64,000 nucleotides of DNA from Haliclystus octoradiatus (Eukaryota > Cnidaria > Staurozoa > Stauromedusae > Haliclystidae): positions 2,182,501 through 2,246,500 of the forward strand of contig OU744446.1 in the NCBI GenBank assembly GCA_916610825.1, written 5' to 3'. The notes under the pieces are model-generated. The model made no database searches. It was given only the letters and a program-made list of their open reading frames with translations, and was not told the origin of the DNA. Both the position numbers and the translations under genes were made by a program. Shown piece after piece: positions 24,437-35,898 of this stretch. Position 1 is the stretch's first letter, and each line of letters opens with the position of its first letter.

Positions 24437-27400
24437 TTATGCTAATAATGATTGCTTCCGTTTTGGCTCCATTTCAATGTCTGTATTTCGTCGCTTACAT
24501 TTTTCTGTTGATGAACAATTGATTCGCTCAGGCTTGACCATTGAACAAAGAGGAAGTAATAAAAATGTCGCATAAACCCAACTGATTGTCATAATTAACA
24601 TCAGAAAATGACTAAATCTGATATAGGCCAACACCGTTGCAGGAACAATAGCAAGACCTAACAAAAAATGGGTCGAATAATAAACAGTAATGATTTGGAA
24701 CCGTATTTCTTTTCGTAAAATCCATTTCAAGGGTGCATTTACAAATGACATCCAAATATTTTTCGGTCAAGTTTGACCTCCCTGCGGCCCTCCCTTATAT
24801 CAACCAACTTCAACTTTGCAAAAACCTTCTCCCTATTAATGTCAACTTTTAGCTACCCTTCTCCCCCTCGCCTAACATTTGAAATTCCCAGACAAAATCG
24901 CCAATAAAAAAACTACAAATTCTTATGTTTTGTTGTTTTCAGTCAATAAAAAGTAATCTAATAGTCTAACACCAGATCATGTGCCTAAACTGGTTTTGAT
25001 TGAGAATTTTTTTTCAAAGATGACATACACTAATAGCCAAGACCTCTCTCCCTGTCAACGTTTCATCAACTCCCTCCACCTTATCCCAGTTGACGTAAAC
25101 CAGTAAACGACGTAACCTGATTCACATTATACATAGTTTCTCATGTGAAAAATAGTTCAGGAGTTCATGAACAGTCTGTGAAGGCTCATGAATCATGAAC
25201 TGTTCATGAAAATTTGAGCCATTTAACGTTCATGAACAGTTCATGAAAAGTGGGTCATTTAACGTTCATGAATAGTTCATGAATTTGGACCATTTAACGT
25301 TCATGAACAGTTCATGAAAATTGGGTCTTTTAACGTTTATGAACAGTTCATGAAAATTTGGACCATTTAACATTCATGAACTGTTCATGAAAACTTGGAC
25401 AATTTAACGTTCATGAACTGTTCATGAACTGTTCATGAACTCCTGAACTGTTTTTCTCAGGGGTAGGCATAATTATTATTCAGTTATGTGAAAAAAGTTG
25501 ATTGATTAAAGTATTTGAAATGTGTGGCCTTTATAGAAAGGTTGTTATACTACTTCTGAACAATTAACAAATCACATTAAATTCCTGGGGGAGGGGGGAA
25601 ATAGTGTGACAACTTTCCCAATTAGCACTTTCCTTGAGATGTATGTTTTGTTATAAAAAATGGGCTTCTCTTTTTTTTTTCTTTCTAATTTCCGTAATTT
25701 TGTATAGGTGTGTCTAACTGATAACTGTTTGAAACATATAATTAAGCCATCTATAGAGCATTTGCCAGGCATTCAGCCTGAAGCCATGCAGGTTGAAACG
25801 GCCAGAGAAGTATGTGCAATAAATTGTCAGTTACAAAAACATAGGCAAGAAATTTTTGAAAATAGGCAAAGTTTTGGAAAGTACAAGAACTTCTTGACAG
25901 TAAACTTTCCCTGCGAAAAACAATTCATGAACATTAAATGGCCAGATTTCATGAGCTTTTCATGAAAAATCATGAACTGTTCATAAAGTTCATGAAAACG
26001 TCAACATCAAGGGACATATAATGTCCATACATAGTTCATGAACCGTTTTCGCAGGGTTTTTTTCCACCACAGCCACCCACAAGCGATGGTGAAAATGTCA
26101 ACAATTGAGATGCAGCGCCTGCTCACTGATGCACTATTTACCTGCTACAAATGTTGTTAATGCTCCCATGGCAACAGCTGATCCAATTCTTGTCAACACA
26201 GATTGAATAGGAGTTCCTTGATAACGATTATGTTGTAGATCAGTCACACTTTCTCTTTTAGGTAATGTCTGATAAGTCACTGCATAATGTAATGAGAAAT
26301 CAACCGCCAATCCAGCAGCTATAGTAAATATAATAGATTCTAAAACATTTAAATGCCAACCAGCCAAAACTAAAATCCCAATTGTAACGCAAACAATGAA
26401 TGTAATCGATATGATGGATATTAACGATAATAAAATATTACGTGTCGCTAGAATCACAACACAAAACGATACAGCAAGAGCAATTCCTACAGAAATGGTT
26501 GTATCTTTTACAAGTTGTTTTTGAAGATCAAAAAATTCTAACCAGCCGTACCACCATGCATCATTTAATTCTAAAGGAGGTGGACGTTCATTAAACCAAT
26601 TCTCTAATGAGTTGTAAAATAATTCCATTGATGAATAATCCATAGAAAAATGTTTCGTTGTACCCATCTCAATTATTAAAGCTTGTGGTTTATTATCAGA
26701 TGGACTAAAAAATAAACCAGAAAATCCAATGTTTGATAATACCTGGCCACCAACTGATGACACACATTGTATAAACAGATTTCTATTAACGGGTAAAAGA
26801 TTTCCGCAACAAGGTGATATAGATAAAGAAGTTGAACAATTTGTTGTTAGCTGATTCATAAATAATGAAAGTTGTTCACAAAAACGTGAATTATGATAAT
26901 AAGGTGCTTGCTTTATATCTTGACAAAATTGAACAAGCCATATTTGAGATGGTTCAACAAATGGATCAAATGAATTTGAATTAAATTGAACTTTGCCGGC
27001 ATCATTCGGGTTTAATTTACTTCCAGAATGTTTTGAAGATGGTCCTAAAACAAATCCGATTGACATGCCTTCTGTTCCAGAAGCTTCCCTTGATTGAGAT
27101 TGGAATTGAAATCGAGAACTATATAAGAGAGGATATTGTTCCAGTGGATTTGAATCTGCAAACATTTGAAAATCACTAGATATAGGTAAGCCAAGTTTAG
27201 GAGATACGAAAACAATTATAAACGAACCAATACCAAGTAAAATAAGTGAGACTGACCAAAACCAACGAAGACGATGAACAACTGATGGAATATAAAAATG
27301 GAATAACTTTGCAAAAAATTGCCAAATAACATCTAGGATATTCTTAACCGTGCTTGTAAACTTAGATAAACAGGTCTTGATTGATACAATTCTCCTATTT

Positions 27401-30400
27401 GACGAAAAACATGTGCAAAGGTTTTTAATTCTTTTAATTGCAGGTAAAATATAAAATCTTTCGATAACTACCAACGCGGGAAAGAAAATAACCATTAAAA
27501 TATAATTTGATATAATACTCAGTGCAGCAAACAAACCAAAGCATCTAACAGCAGTAACACTTCCTGAAAGTCCAGCCAGAAAGGCAGCAGATGTAGTAAT
27601 ACTTGTAACGAGCATAGCATGTGATGCTTTCTTCATTGTAACAACCATAATACGATAATGAGACTCAATATTCAATTGATTATCTGTATCAGATGATTGT
27701 TGTTCATCTCGCCATATTTTAATAAAAACAAACGCGTCATCAGCAGCAATACCAATTAATATAACAGCTGATACTAAATTTAAAAACGGAAAGAATACCA
27801 CACGGAAAACAACGGTATATAAGAAATAAGCCACTATTAGTGATAATGCCACATTAAACACAGTCATAATGGCAAGAAACAATGATGTAGTATAGATACC
27901 AATTAATAAACCAATTAATATAAAGGCTACTATAATAAAAATCATCTCGCTTAAGAGAAGTGTATCAAATAATTTGATTTTAAGCTCACCATAACTAAAG
28001 GCTACCACTTTAACAACACCCAAGTGTGCGTCATCCATGTTTTTTAACCATTTTTCATAGACAGATTTGAATAACAATGTGACAACATTTTCCGACCAAA
28101 CGTCAAACAGACAATCGATAACCAATGTAAGTGTAGCACTTTCTTTACTACCATCAAATTCTTTATTAAGTAAATACCGATATGACTCGTATAATTGACG
28201 ATTAGCATTCAAACAAGCAATTGGTAATTCATTACATGATTGGCCACTGCTTGCGTAACACATGCCAAGTGTATTATTACGGTACCATGGTAAACAAATT
28301 TTGAGTAAATCAACAAACTGCGTAACATGTAATTCTGTGATGTCATAACACGATGATGTGTTGTATATTTGTGAGATATGATTTCCGAGACTAATTGCTG
28401 GAATTATCGATCCACTTGATAGAGGAATAAAGGAGGGATAATTGGGATCCATTTCAGCAATTTTATGATGTAATGAACATATATCAATGAGAGCATTTGC
28501 AGATAATAAGTCTTGGCCCGATCTTGTGACATAAACAGTTTTCATACCATCGCTTGCGCTAGTTATCGAAATTGGGCACATTTGATTATTTGTAATACTT
28601 GATTGGCCATCAAGTATAGTTCGCCTATGTCTTGTAATGGAATAATTTGCGGAAGGGTTAAACATATCTAGTCCACCTTGTTTATATAGGTTGTAAAGAT
28701 TAACATATGTTAAATAGCGATCACTAATCGTTGTTCCGCGAGGTGCAAAACCCTATTTAAAGAAAAATGAAAATTAATACAGATTATATGATATAGCATC
28801 CAGCAATGATATGTAGAGAATTATATGCAGGCGGTCGTTCTGTACAGGGTTCATGCACAGGTGACCCCTATATACAGGCTGCCATTGTATATGGGTGAAT
28901 GTTATAACAGGTTTGAATGTAACAAATTACTTTTGAAGTGTCATTCTTGAAAGTAGTTTACGTTTGAATTGTCAATCTTGCTTATACTGACAAATCTTGG
29001 AAAATGAATTTGTTTGGATGTAAATGGTTTACAATTGAAAAACTTATCGCAATAGGGTCACGTAATCAAGACTTTGTTATCATTGCAGAAATAGCAAGAG
29101 GATAATTACAATTTTATGTAGGTAAAAATGTATCGTTTGTTTGACCATGGTTTTTCCTATAAAAATATGAGTTCATGTACACTTCATTAACAGTTTGTGG
29201 ATTGTTAAATTGTGAACAGTTTGCAGAAAGTTAATCTAAAATATGACACCATAATTAAACGTTATTCTACAATCTAACATGGTCCACGTGTTTGGAAATT
29301 CTAGGATAAACATTTTTCAAAAATTCCTGTCGAAAGTGAAATTGCCTAATTGATCATGAATATTTCATGAACCGCTTTGAAAAATTGGGATAATTCATGA
29401 ATTGTTCATGAACTTACAAGGAATGTTCATGAACTGTTCATGAACTTCCCAGATATTGTTCATCAAATGTTAATCAATTCATTATTTATTTTGTTAAATA
29501 TATGAGTTCATGAATGTGAAAGTGCCTAATTGTTCATGAACATTTCATGAACTGTTCATGAACACACCAGAAAATTGTCATGAAATGTCTATGAACTCCG
29601 TAAAAAATTGTTCATGATTGTTCATGAACTAACGAGGAAATGTTTATGAACTCATTAATTTCTAAAGTACATGATTTGATGAACGTGAAATTGCCTAATT
29701 GTAATTGATCATGAATATTTCATGAACAGATCATGAGCTCTCACGGACAGTTCATGAACAGTTCATGAACATTGGGGCCATTAAACGTTCATGAACTGTT
29801 CATGAACTGTTTTTCGCAGGGGGAGGGATTCATGAATATTGAACAGAGTTTATGAAATGATTGTCCAATTCAGGAAAGTTCTGTTCACATATGGTCCATT
29901 GACAGTTGACGTATGACATAGTTACGTATGAAAGTTTATGAACAGTCCATGAAATTGTGAACTGCTTTTCTAAAGAGTAGTGATATAACAAGGTGATTAT
30001 AAATGTGTATTCTACATACATATATTCCTTTCATGGTTTTTCTTGCATGCTTCTTATCAGGTAAGAGTCTCTCCCCCATGTTCTTTCCCGTGAAACTGAG
30101 AGTCCTGGACTAGAGGAACTTTGTACTAAAAGTTGTCGCGTATTTCTCAAGTCACGATCATGAAAGAACAATAAAAATGGCTTTGTGTCATATGATGGGA
30201 ATTTGTTGTTAAAGATTGTGCAGATCTGCATAGGACAACGGCGTGTGTTAAGCAGATTGAAACAAGCAACAACAGTTTGATAAAATTGCTAGGTTTGCAG
30301 TCAAACACTTCTTATTTAATTGATAGAACAGGACAACTTTTTCTCATGAGTTTCGTTAGCCTGAAAGTCTGGCGAAATCATACACTGGAGAGGGAAAATC

Positions 30401-30641
30401 GCCTACAATAGTAATAGGGAGATTTAATAAAAATGAATGCTTGTAATAATTGACTAACCTGTGTTGGCTTTGAGAAATCTGGGAGCGGCTGTGCACCAAG
30501 CGCTGGTATAAATGCAAAAAGTGCCATGATACCAATTACAATAAGAACAATTGCAACATTGATGAATGGATGCTTGACAATTAATAATGACACCCTGTAT
30601 AGGTAATCATAAATTGTAAATTTGATAATAGTTATGTGCAT
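24437..30641 (-). CDS. DISP: Dispatched-like 12-TM RND/SSD protein, 3 exons, about 1004 aa
   Basis: Dispatched proteins are Patched-related RND transporters that release cholesterol-modified ligands such as Hedgehog. Exons: 30459-30641 (61 aa: cytosolic lead, TM1, then PLPDFSKPTQ), 26142-28752 (870 codons) and 24437-24657. The splices are in frame: PDFSKPTQ|GFAPRGT (phase 0) and FVAG|LAIVPATVLAY (phase 1). Diagnostic Dispatched features are PDFS.P..GF.PRGT after TM1, the TM4 acidic motif GIAADDAF (about residue 400), the TM10 motif GLAVDFSLHY (about 875), and MLIM.ISW.(F/Y)AT near the C-terminus. The sterol-sensing region occupies about residues 320-480 and a large extracellular loop about 560-770. 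It is shorter than vertebrate DISP1 (about 1500 aa), mainly in the C-terminal tail. The ATG at 30641 is the first in frame, but an upstream exon is possible. PTCHD or NPC1 assignment is less likely. Confidence 0.88.
25143..25462. repeat. TTCATGAAC palindrome element with inverted ends
   Basis: About ten imperfect copies of a unit like 'catttaacgttcatgaacag', each holding the palindrome TTCATGAA. The ends are inverted copies: GAAAAATAGTTCAGGAGTTC on the left and, read inwards from the right, GAGAAAAACAGTTCAGGAGTTC. No coding capacity. Related blocks are at 25910, 29330, 44340, 56840, 58830 and 63455. Confidence 0.8.
25910..26057. repeat. TTCATGAAC palindrome block
   Basis: Several 'ttcatgaa' units ending in 'gaaccgttttcgcaggg', the same terminal motif as other members of the family. 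Confidence 0.7.
28797..28923. mobile_element. Decayed Tc1/mariner-type MITE in Dispatched-like intron 1
   Basis: The right part is recognisable ('gtgaatgttataacaggtt', then TTGAATGTA) along with 'atatgcaggcggtc'. The left end is lost. Confidence 0.65.
29330..29826. repeat. Large TTCATGAAC palindrome block
   Basis: About 500 bp of imperfect 'ttcatgaactgttcatgaac' units with recurring 'gtgaaattgcctaattg' spacers, ending in 'gaactgtttttcgcaggg'. Two or three copies may be merged. Confidence 0.75.
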
Positions 30642-31359
30642 CGGTAGACTTTTTTAATGAAGAAGTCAAGCTCAATCAATAGATTTATGAAGCAGACGAG
30701 GACCAACGTTTATGATTCGATTAAACGACACTTCTGTCAATCGATGATGATCAAAATTATTATTATGATGATAGAAAATGATTTCTTTATTTTATTTACA
30801 TCTTACCACTACATGATATAGCTCATTAGGTGATGTGGTGGTCACATCTCCTTCTTAAGTATTCACGCAATGTTCAAATGTGGTCTTCCCACCTTTCTTT
30901 TCTTGAATCTGCATATATTTCTATATGTCTCCATGGCAATTTTATACCCTAGATGGGACAATCCTTTATTTGGATTTACACAGAAAGTGGTTCTTGCGAT
31001 TTTTTGGTATCCGTGATTATTTGATGTTGTTTTCCCCTATCTGCATGATGTTACTGTCATAAAGGAGGGTTTCCACCAGACAAAATTTCTGCTGCAGATT
31101 CGCAGCTTTTTATTTTTTATCTGAGTTTTAACAACAAGAGCCTCAAACATTCCGTTGAAAATATTTTGGAAACTATTTTTCAACTCTAATTAGTTCAGAA
31201 TATCAAGTTGATTAATTCTAGACTATTTCTAATAACTGTCTGATAGTCAAAATGTCCCTATGATTGATTAGTTTTTTCTATGGGGCTCTACTACTACACA
31301 GATTGTACAATTGCTGTTGAGCACCCATCAGCACCCCTAAATATCCTTTAAATGAAGTG
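30642..31359. other. Intergenic upstream of the Dispatched-like gene
   Basis: Expected to hold the 5' UTR and promoter of the minus-strand gene. No exon or element identified. Confidence 0.45.
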
Positions 31360-31690
31360 TCTATTTAACCGGCAGTCGCAGCTATTATGGATTCAAGTGC
31401 GCTTGCACAGATAGTCAAATTTGTCATTCACTCATTCACGTGTTCACTCATTCCAGGGTTAGGGTTAGGTTTAGGGTCCGCTCATGTGATAACTACCCGG
31501 TTAGGGTTAGGGTTAGGGTCCGATCACGTGATAACCACCCTGTCGAGGCAAAATTCATTTCTGTTCATCAGCCTTCATCCGCTGGCGTAGCTCATTCTGA
31601 GTGCGTCTGACTAGCGGGCAGGTCATGCTGGTTTGAGTCCATGTCGATCTAAACTTTTAATCTATTTTCATTATTTATATTCCAAAATGT
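31360..31690 (+). mobile_element. Composite repeat with TTAGGG-like and tRNA-like parts, copy 1 (partial)
   Basis: Begins 'gtgtctatttaaccggcag', then 'gcagctattatggattcaa', followed by GGGTTAGGG-type repeats (31456-31530) interleaved with 'gtccg.tca.gtgataac'. A tRNA-like segment follows (about 31580-31655) with A-box-like GGCGTAGCTCATTCTGAG and B-box-like GGTTTGAGTCC. It matches 32652-33058 over most of its length but lacks the inverted right end. Confidence 0.75.
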
Positions 31691-32651
31691 AGCGATTACA
31701 TTGTTGATGCTTGTGACATTTCAAATTCATGTGTGATTAATTTTGAACAGTTCTATTAAACATGGCATCCACAAAAGAGAATAATGCAGAAGAAAACTTA
31801 ATCTGCTTAATCGATCAACTATGACTAAAGGAAATGTTTTAATACAATTGAAAAATTTATTTAATGACGAGAATCTGTCTGTAGGCCTGCTGGTAACCAG
31901 GCAAATATAGACCACATCTATTTTCCATTCCTATTTCTATAGAGACCTCTGCTGATGGATTGCCTCTATAATACAATCGTCTAGACATGCATTCAATATT
32001 ATTACAATTGGATAGTCTCAATGTAATAATTACAATTTAAAACGTCAGAAGATGCAAGTATCTTTATTATTTTGGCCTCCCTGAATGCATGCAAATCTAA
32101 CGAAGCACAAGGTCAACTTATTTTCAAAAAATACTTTTTTCTTTGTATTTTATTCTATGCTTATTTATTTGATAGTGTAAAATCCAAGCTTCATAATTAT
32201 CTTGTCAAAATATTGCTGAGGGAGTTACGAAAGCTGTGTCACAGCACTTCAATAGCTTTTGGATCGCAAAATTTTCCAGGGGCACATCCTTGAATCCTCC
32301 TAAAGGACCGGCTTCGCCCTTTACTGTCCCGTCACATCATCAGTCAGATTTTTAGCTGGATCTGCCGCTGTTTGCAAGCTTATTTCTGTGTGCTATTGCT
32401 TGTTGGATGACAATACAGGAACCTTAAACTATGATGGAAACACCAACACATAACCGTTTCAATCAATTACTAAGTATACTAGAGGCGCGCTGTCAAGTCA
32501 ACCCGGGTTTGTTGGGTTTTTACATGGCCTAGAGTTAACCCAGATTAAATTTTGTAGACTTGCGAAAAGGGCTAGTGTGAATCATTGAACAATGAGCATC
32601 CACCAAAAATAGGCATGTACAAAAAATAATCGTGTTGCTAATTTTCTATAC
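31691..32651. other. Intergenic, no gene recognised
   Basis: Short random frames only. It lies between the two composite-repeat copies. Confidence 0.4.
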
Positions 32652-33058
32652 GAAGTGTCTATTTGACCGGCAGTCGCAGCCATTATGGATTCAACTGCGC
32701 GTGCGCTGGCAGTCAATTACGTCATTCACTCGATCACGTGTTTCACTCGTCCCAGTATTAGGGTTAGGTGTAGGGTCCGATCACGTGATCCACCCGTTTA
32801 GTGTTAGGGTTAGGGTCAAGTCACGTGATAACCACTCGGTCGAGTATAAATTCATTTCTGTTTCATTTGCTCTCGTCGGTTGGCGTAGCTCATTCGGATT
32901 GAGTCTGACTAGAGTGCAGGGTATGCTGGTTTGAGTCCTGGTCGATCCGAAATCTTAATTTATTATCATTAATTATATCCCGAAATGTTTATAAGTTACT
33001 GTTCGTTCATTATACGCATGCGTTGGTATCCATAATGGCTGCGACTGCCGGTCAAATT
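32652..33058 (+). mobile_element. Composite TIR element with TTAGGG-like and tRNA-like parts, copy 2
   Basis: The ends are inverted repeats of about 35 bp: left CTATTTGACCGGCAGTCGCA then GCCATTATGGAT; right ATCCATAATGGC then TGCGACTGCCGGTCAAATTAG. Inside are short GGGTTAGGG runs (32758-32815) and a tRNA-like module (about 32877-32945) with TTGGCGTAGCTCATTCGG and GGTTTGAGTCCTGG. Further partial CTGCCGGTCAAATAG ends lie at 33145-33200. Confidence 0.75.
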
Positions 33059-34550
33059 AGTAATAGTCACAGCGAACAGTCGAACATAGCGAATAGTCGA
33101 ACATAGATAGTGTGACGTAACATCTTTGCACATGCGCTGATGACTGCCGGTCAAATAGCCTTGGCGCTAAATGACCGGCTGCCGGTCAAATAGTCACAGC
33201 GTTTTCTATATGACTAAGATGTTTCTCATGATACACGGGAAATGTACACGGGGAGTGTAACTCATTTACTTTCACTAGTCTTACTCTTACTGTCTTTAAA
33301 ACAACATAAAATAGCCCTAGTCTGGTGATTCCGATTCGCCTCTCAGTCGCAAAAGGTCGCAAAGATGCAAACTATAAAGCACCCTGCATGATACCTATTG
33401 ACATTTTCTGAATTGAGTAATGTTACATTTAAATGCCCGATGAAAGACAAATCTCAATAAAAGCTGGTTGTATTTTCTTACCAGTTCACAAATCTAGATA
33501 ACTTTGAATTCCCATCCATTGTTCAAAACTCTAAAGTCACAGGCTTACACTGCTACAGTAACTGAGTAACACAGTTCTGTTCCGCAACAACAACAAATAA
33601 AGACAACTTTGGATCGTAACAGCAACTTTCGATAAGCATGAATAATTAATAAAGAGTCCAATGGTATGGAAAACAGAGCAAGAATATGTGAACCATATCA
33701 AACAACTTTGTGACAAGATCAGTTGGAGATCTATCTATGTCAATTCGACCATAAATCGACAAAGCAAGTTCTTTGAATGATAATCTCTCTCTCTGATCTG
33801 TTCGCCATCCTGCTTTTGCTATCTATATCAGATCAGAGGCGTACGGAGTCCCCATGGGGGGGACTTCCATACATTGGCTATACAGGACGTGCCATTTTTA
33901 AGGGGTACCTTTTTCCAAATTCTTGTGAAATTTTAGGGTGCCAGTTTAGAGATTTTCGAAATGTTTAGAACTTTTCCTTTGTTTTACTCATAAATCGTAA
34001 AAACATGAAATTTTAGGGTCTCTGTCCTCACTTGCTGTGAAATTTTAGAGTTTTCCTCAATTTTTGAATTCGGCACACCCCCGTCTAAAAAAAACGATGT
34101 ACCCCCCCCCCCCCCCGAAGGAGTCAGAATTTTCAAACTCCGAATCCGAAAAAAGCGTTTTATCGCCTTATTTGGAAAATGTGAAAAAAATCGACTTTTC
34201 AGACCAACTCCTGTAGAACGTCTGAACATTGTAAAAAGTCCGATGTAATCAAGTGATCAACCTCAAATAAAGCAAGCATAGAAATGTAAAAAATAAATTG
34301 AAAATATCTGTAATACGTAGCCAATCCTTGAATCCAACTTTCATGTAGAAATATCCAAAGAACTTTCAACTTTTCAATGTCACTAATACAAGAAATTACT
34401 AAGATTGTAGTAGACTCCGATATACGGAGTCGGAGTTTGGCTCCGTCTCTTGTACACCTCTGATCTAGATGGAATGCGAGGCAGATGCGAGGCAATCAGA
34501 AATAGACAAATAATGACCACTAGGAACAGGGATCACATAACAAAGATGAC
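33059..34550. other. Intergenic, repeat fragments
   Basis: Contains extra 'ctgccggtcaaatag' ends (to 33200), a segment at about 33835-34110 that weakly recalls the GGGGTAACTCC MITE ('ggctatacaggacgtgccat') and a poly-C run (34094-34117). No exon recognised. Confidence 0.4.
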
Positions 34551-35040
34551 CACTCAACAGTGATGTGTTTTGAAAGAAAATAGTGGGGGACCGGCTCGCG
34601 ATTGTCATAGGGGCCAAAGGCCACATTTTGTAGGGGGTCTAGGGGTTTATCCCCAAGAAAAATTTTCAAAATTATAATCATTCAAGAACTCTGTAGTGCA
34701 TTTCAAGAGACCAATTCAGTATAATCTATTGGGTCATTTAATTATTTCCTATTGTTAAAGTTTGAAGTTATTATCTTGAAAATGGGCCGAATGGCTAGAG
34801 ATATTTAATAGCGAAACGCAGTTCAGATAAAGAATAAAATCGAGAAACTGTTGCCACTGACTTTTGCCTTGAAAATACTTCTATTACTGATAATATTGAT
34901 GACAATATTATTCGGAACAAGAACATATAAAACTTCACTTCAAATGAAAAAAATGAGGGGACGTCGTTCCCCTGGAGAAAGTAGTAGGGGAACGGCGTTC
35001 CCCCGCGTTCCCCCATCAAAACATCACTGCCACTCCAACA
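34551..35040. mobile_element. Possible inverted-repeat element
   Basis: The left 'acagtgatgtgttttgaaag' and 'gtgggggacc' pair loosely with the right 'gggggaac' and 'cagtgatgttttgatg' read from the other strand (34995-35040). The interior has G/C-rich blocks unlike its surroundings. No transposase. Confidence 0.45.
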
Positions 35041-35898
35041 GTGAACTATAAAGTTAATAGTATTTGGTTGTTTTAATATTGTTACTGTTGCTAATATTAT
35101 CAACTATCAAGCTATGTTGGGCAACACACAGCAATCAACGTTATAACCTTCTTTCAATGGGAAGCCTCTAGTCCGCCTTCATGATGGTTTTTTCAAAGGG
35201 CTTTTATACTTGACACAAATTTTCAAAATAAGGATTAAAATATAGTCAATTATATAATCTTGTAGATGTTGTTTATTTCACCTTGTAGCATCCGTATAAA
35301 GACCACCGTTTGTCCTCTTCCCATTGGTTCAATTGAGATCTAACTTCGTAAATAATTAAACATGTTATCAATAATCGTATGACTTAATTAGGCCTAATTT
35401 AGTTCGGAATAATTTGCTTTTTACCGTAAATATAAATGATTACATGAATTAAGAGTGTGTTCGACTGTAAGCGAATGTACAGCATATATAAACTATCGAA
35501 AAATGTCCTTAATTTTCCAATGGCAATCACCTTAAATATATAGACAATCTTAAAATAAAAATATATTGTTTTTCACAAATGATGATTACATATGTCACAA
35601 ATAGTCAAACTTCCTTTAAACGTGTTTCTAGATAAAATAATTGTAACCAAGGTAACAATTGCCTCATTTACATGTTCAACATTTAAACGAACCAATCAAT
35701 TTGTGCAAAATTATTATAACAACATCACGCAAAGATGTTGAAGTGAATTCAAGGCATTCTAGCAGATATACAACGTACAAACAACTTATTAAACAAGATT
35801 TTTATTAGTATTAGCATCAAACAAAAAGGCTGGCATAAACACGCAACGTGGTATTGAAAATTATTATTTGTTTGAAAGTAATCTAATGCTCTGAATTA
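35041..35898. other. Intergenic upstream of follistatin 2
   Basis: AT-rich DNA expected to contain the follistatin 2 promoter and 5' UTR. No core motif I would defend. Confidence 0.4.

Larger units (their letters stand above)
24658..26141 (-). other. Intron 2 of the Dispatched-like gene, with palindromic repeats
   Basis: 1.5-kb phase-1 intron. It contains the TTCATGAAC element at 25143-25462 and a second block at 25910-26057. The rest is unstructured. Confidence 0.8.
28753..30458 (-). other. Intron 1 of the Dispatched-like gene
   Basis: 1.7-kb phase-0 intron with a GTTAGT donor and an AATAG acceptor on the minus strand. It contains a decayed MITE (28797-28923) and a TTCATGAAC block (29330-29826). 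Confidence 0.8.

Noticed and set aside
25143-25462. Regular short repeats resembling a CRISPR array
   Set aside because: Repeats are degenerate palindromes with conserved spacers in a eukaryotic intron; no cas genes or unique spacers.
25708-25965. 85-codon plus-strand frame upstream of a TTCATGAAC block
   Set aside because: No splice or family support, it runs into the repeat, and it lies in a Dispatched-like intron.
26142-28752. Patched or NPC1 identity for the SSD protein
   Set aside because: The PDFS.P..GF.PRGT block, the loop layout and the C-terminal AYIRFSHFLMLIMTISW region fit Dispatched better; confirmation needs a tree.
31456-32815. TTAGGG-like repeats as a telomere or chromosome-fusion scar
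   Set aside because: Only a few units, interleaved with other sequence and repeated as part of a dispersed element.
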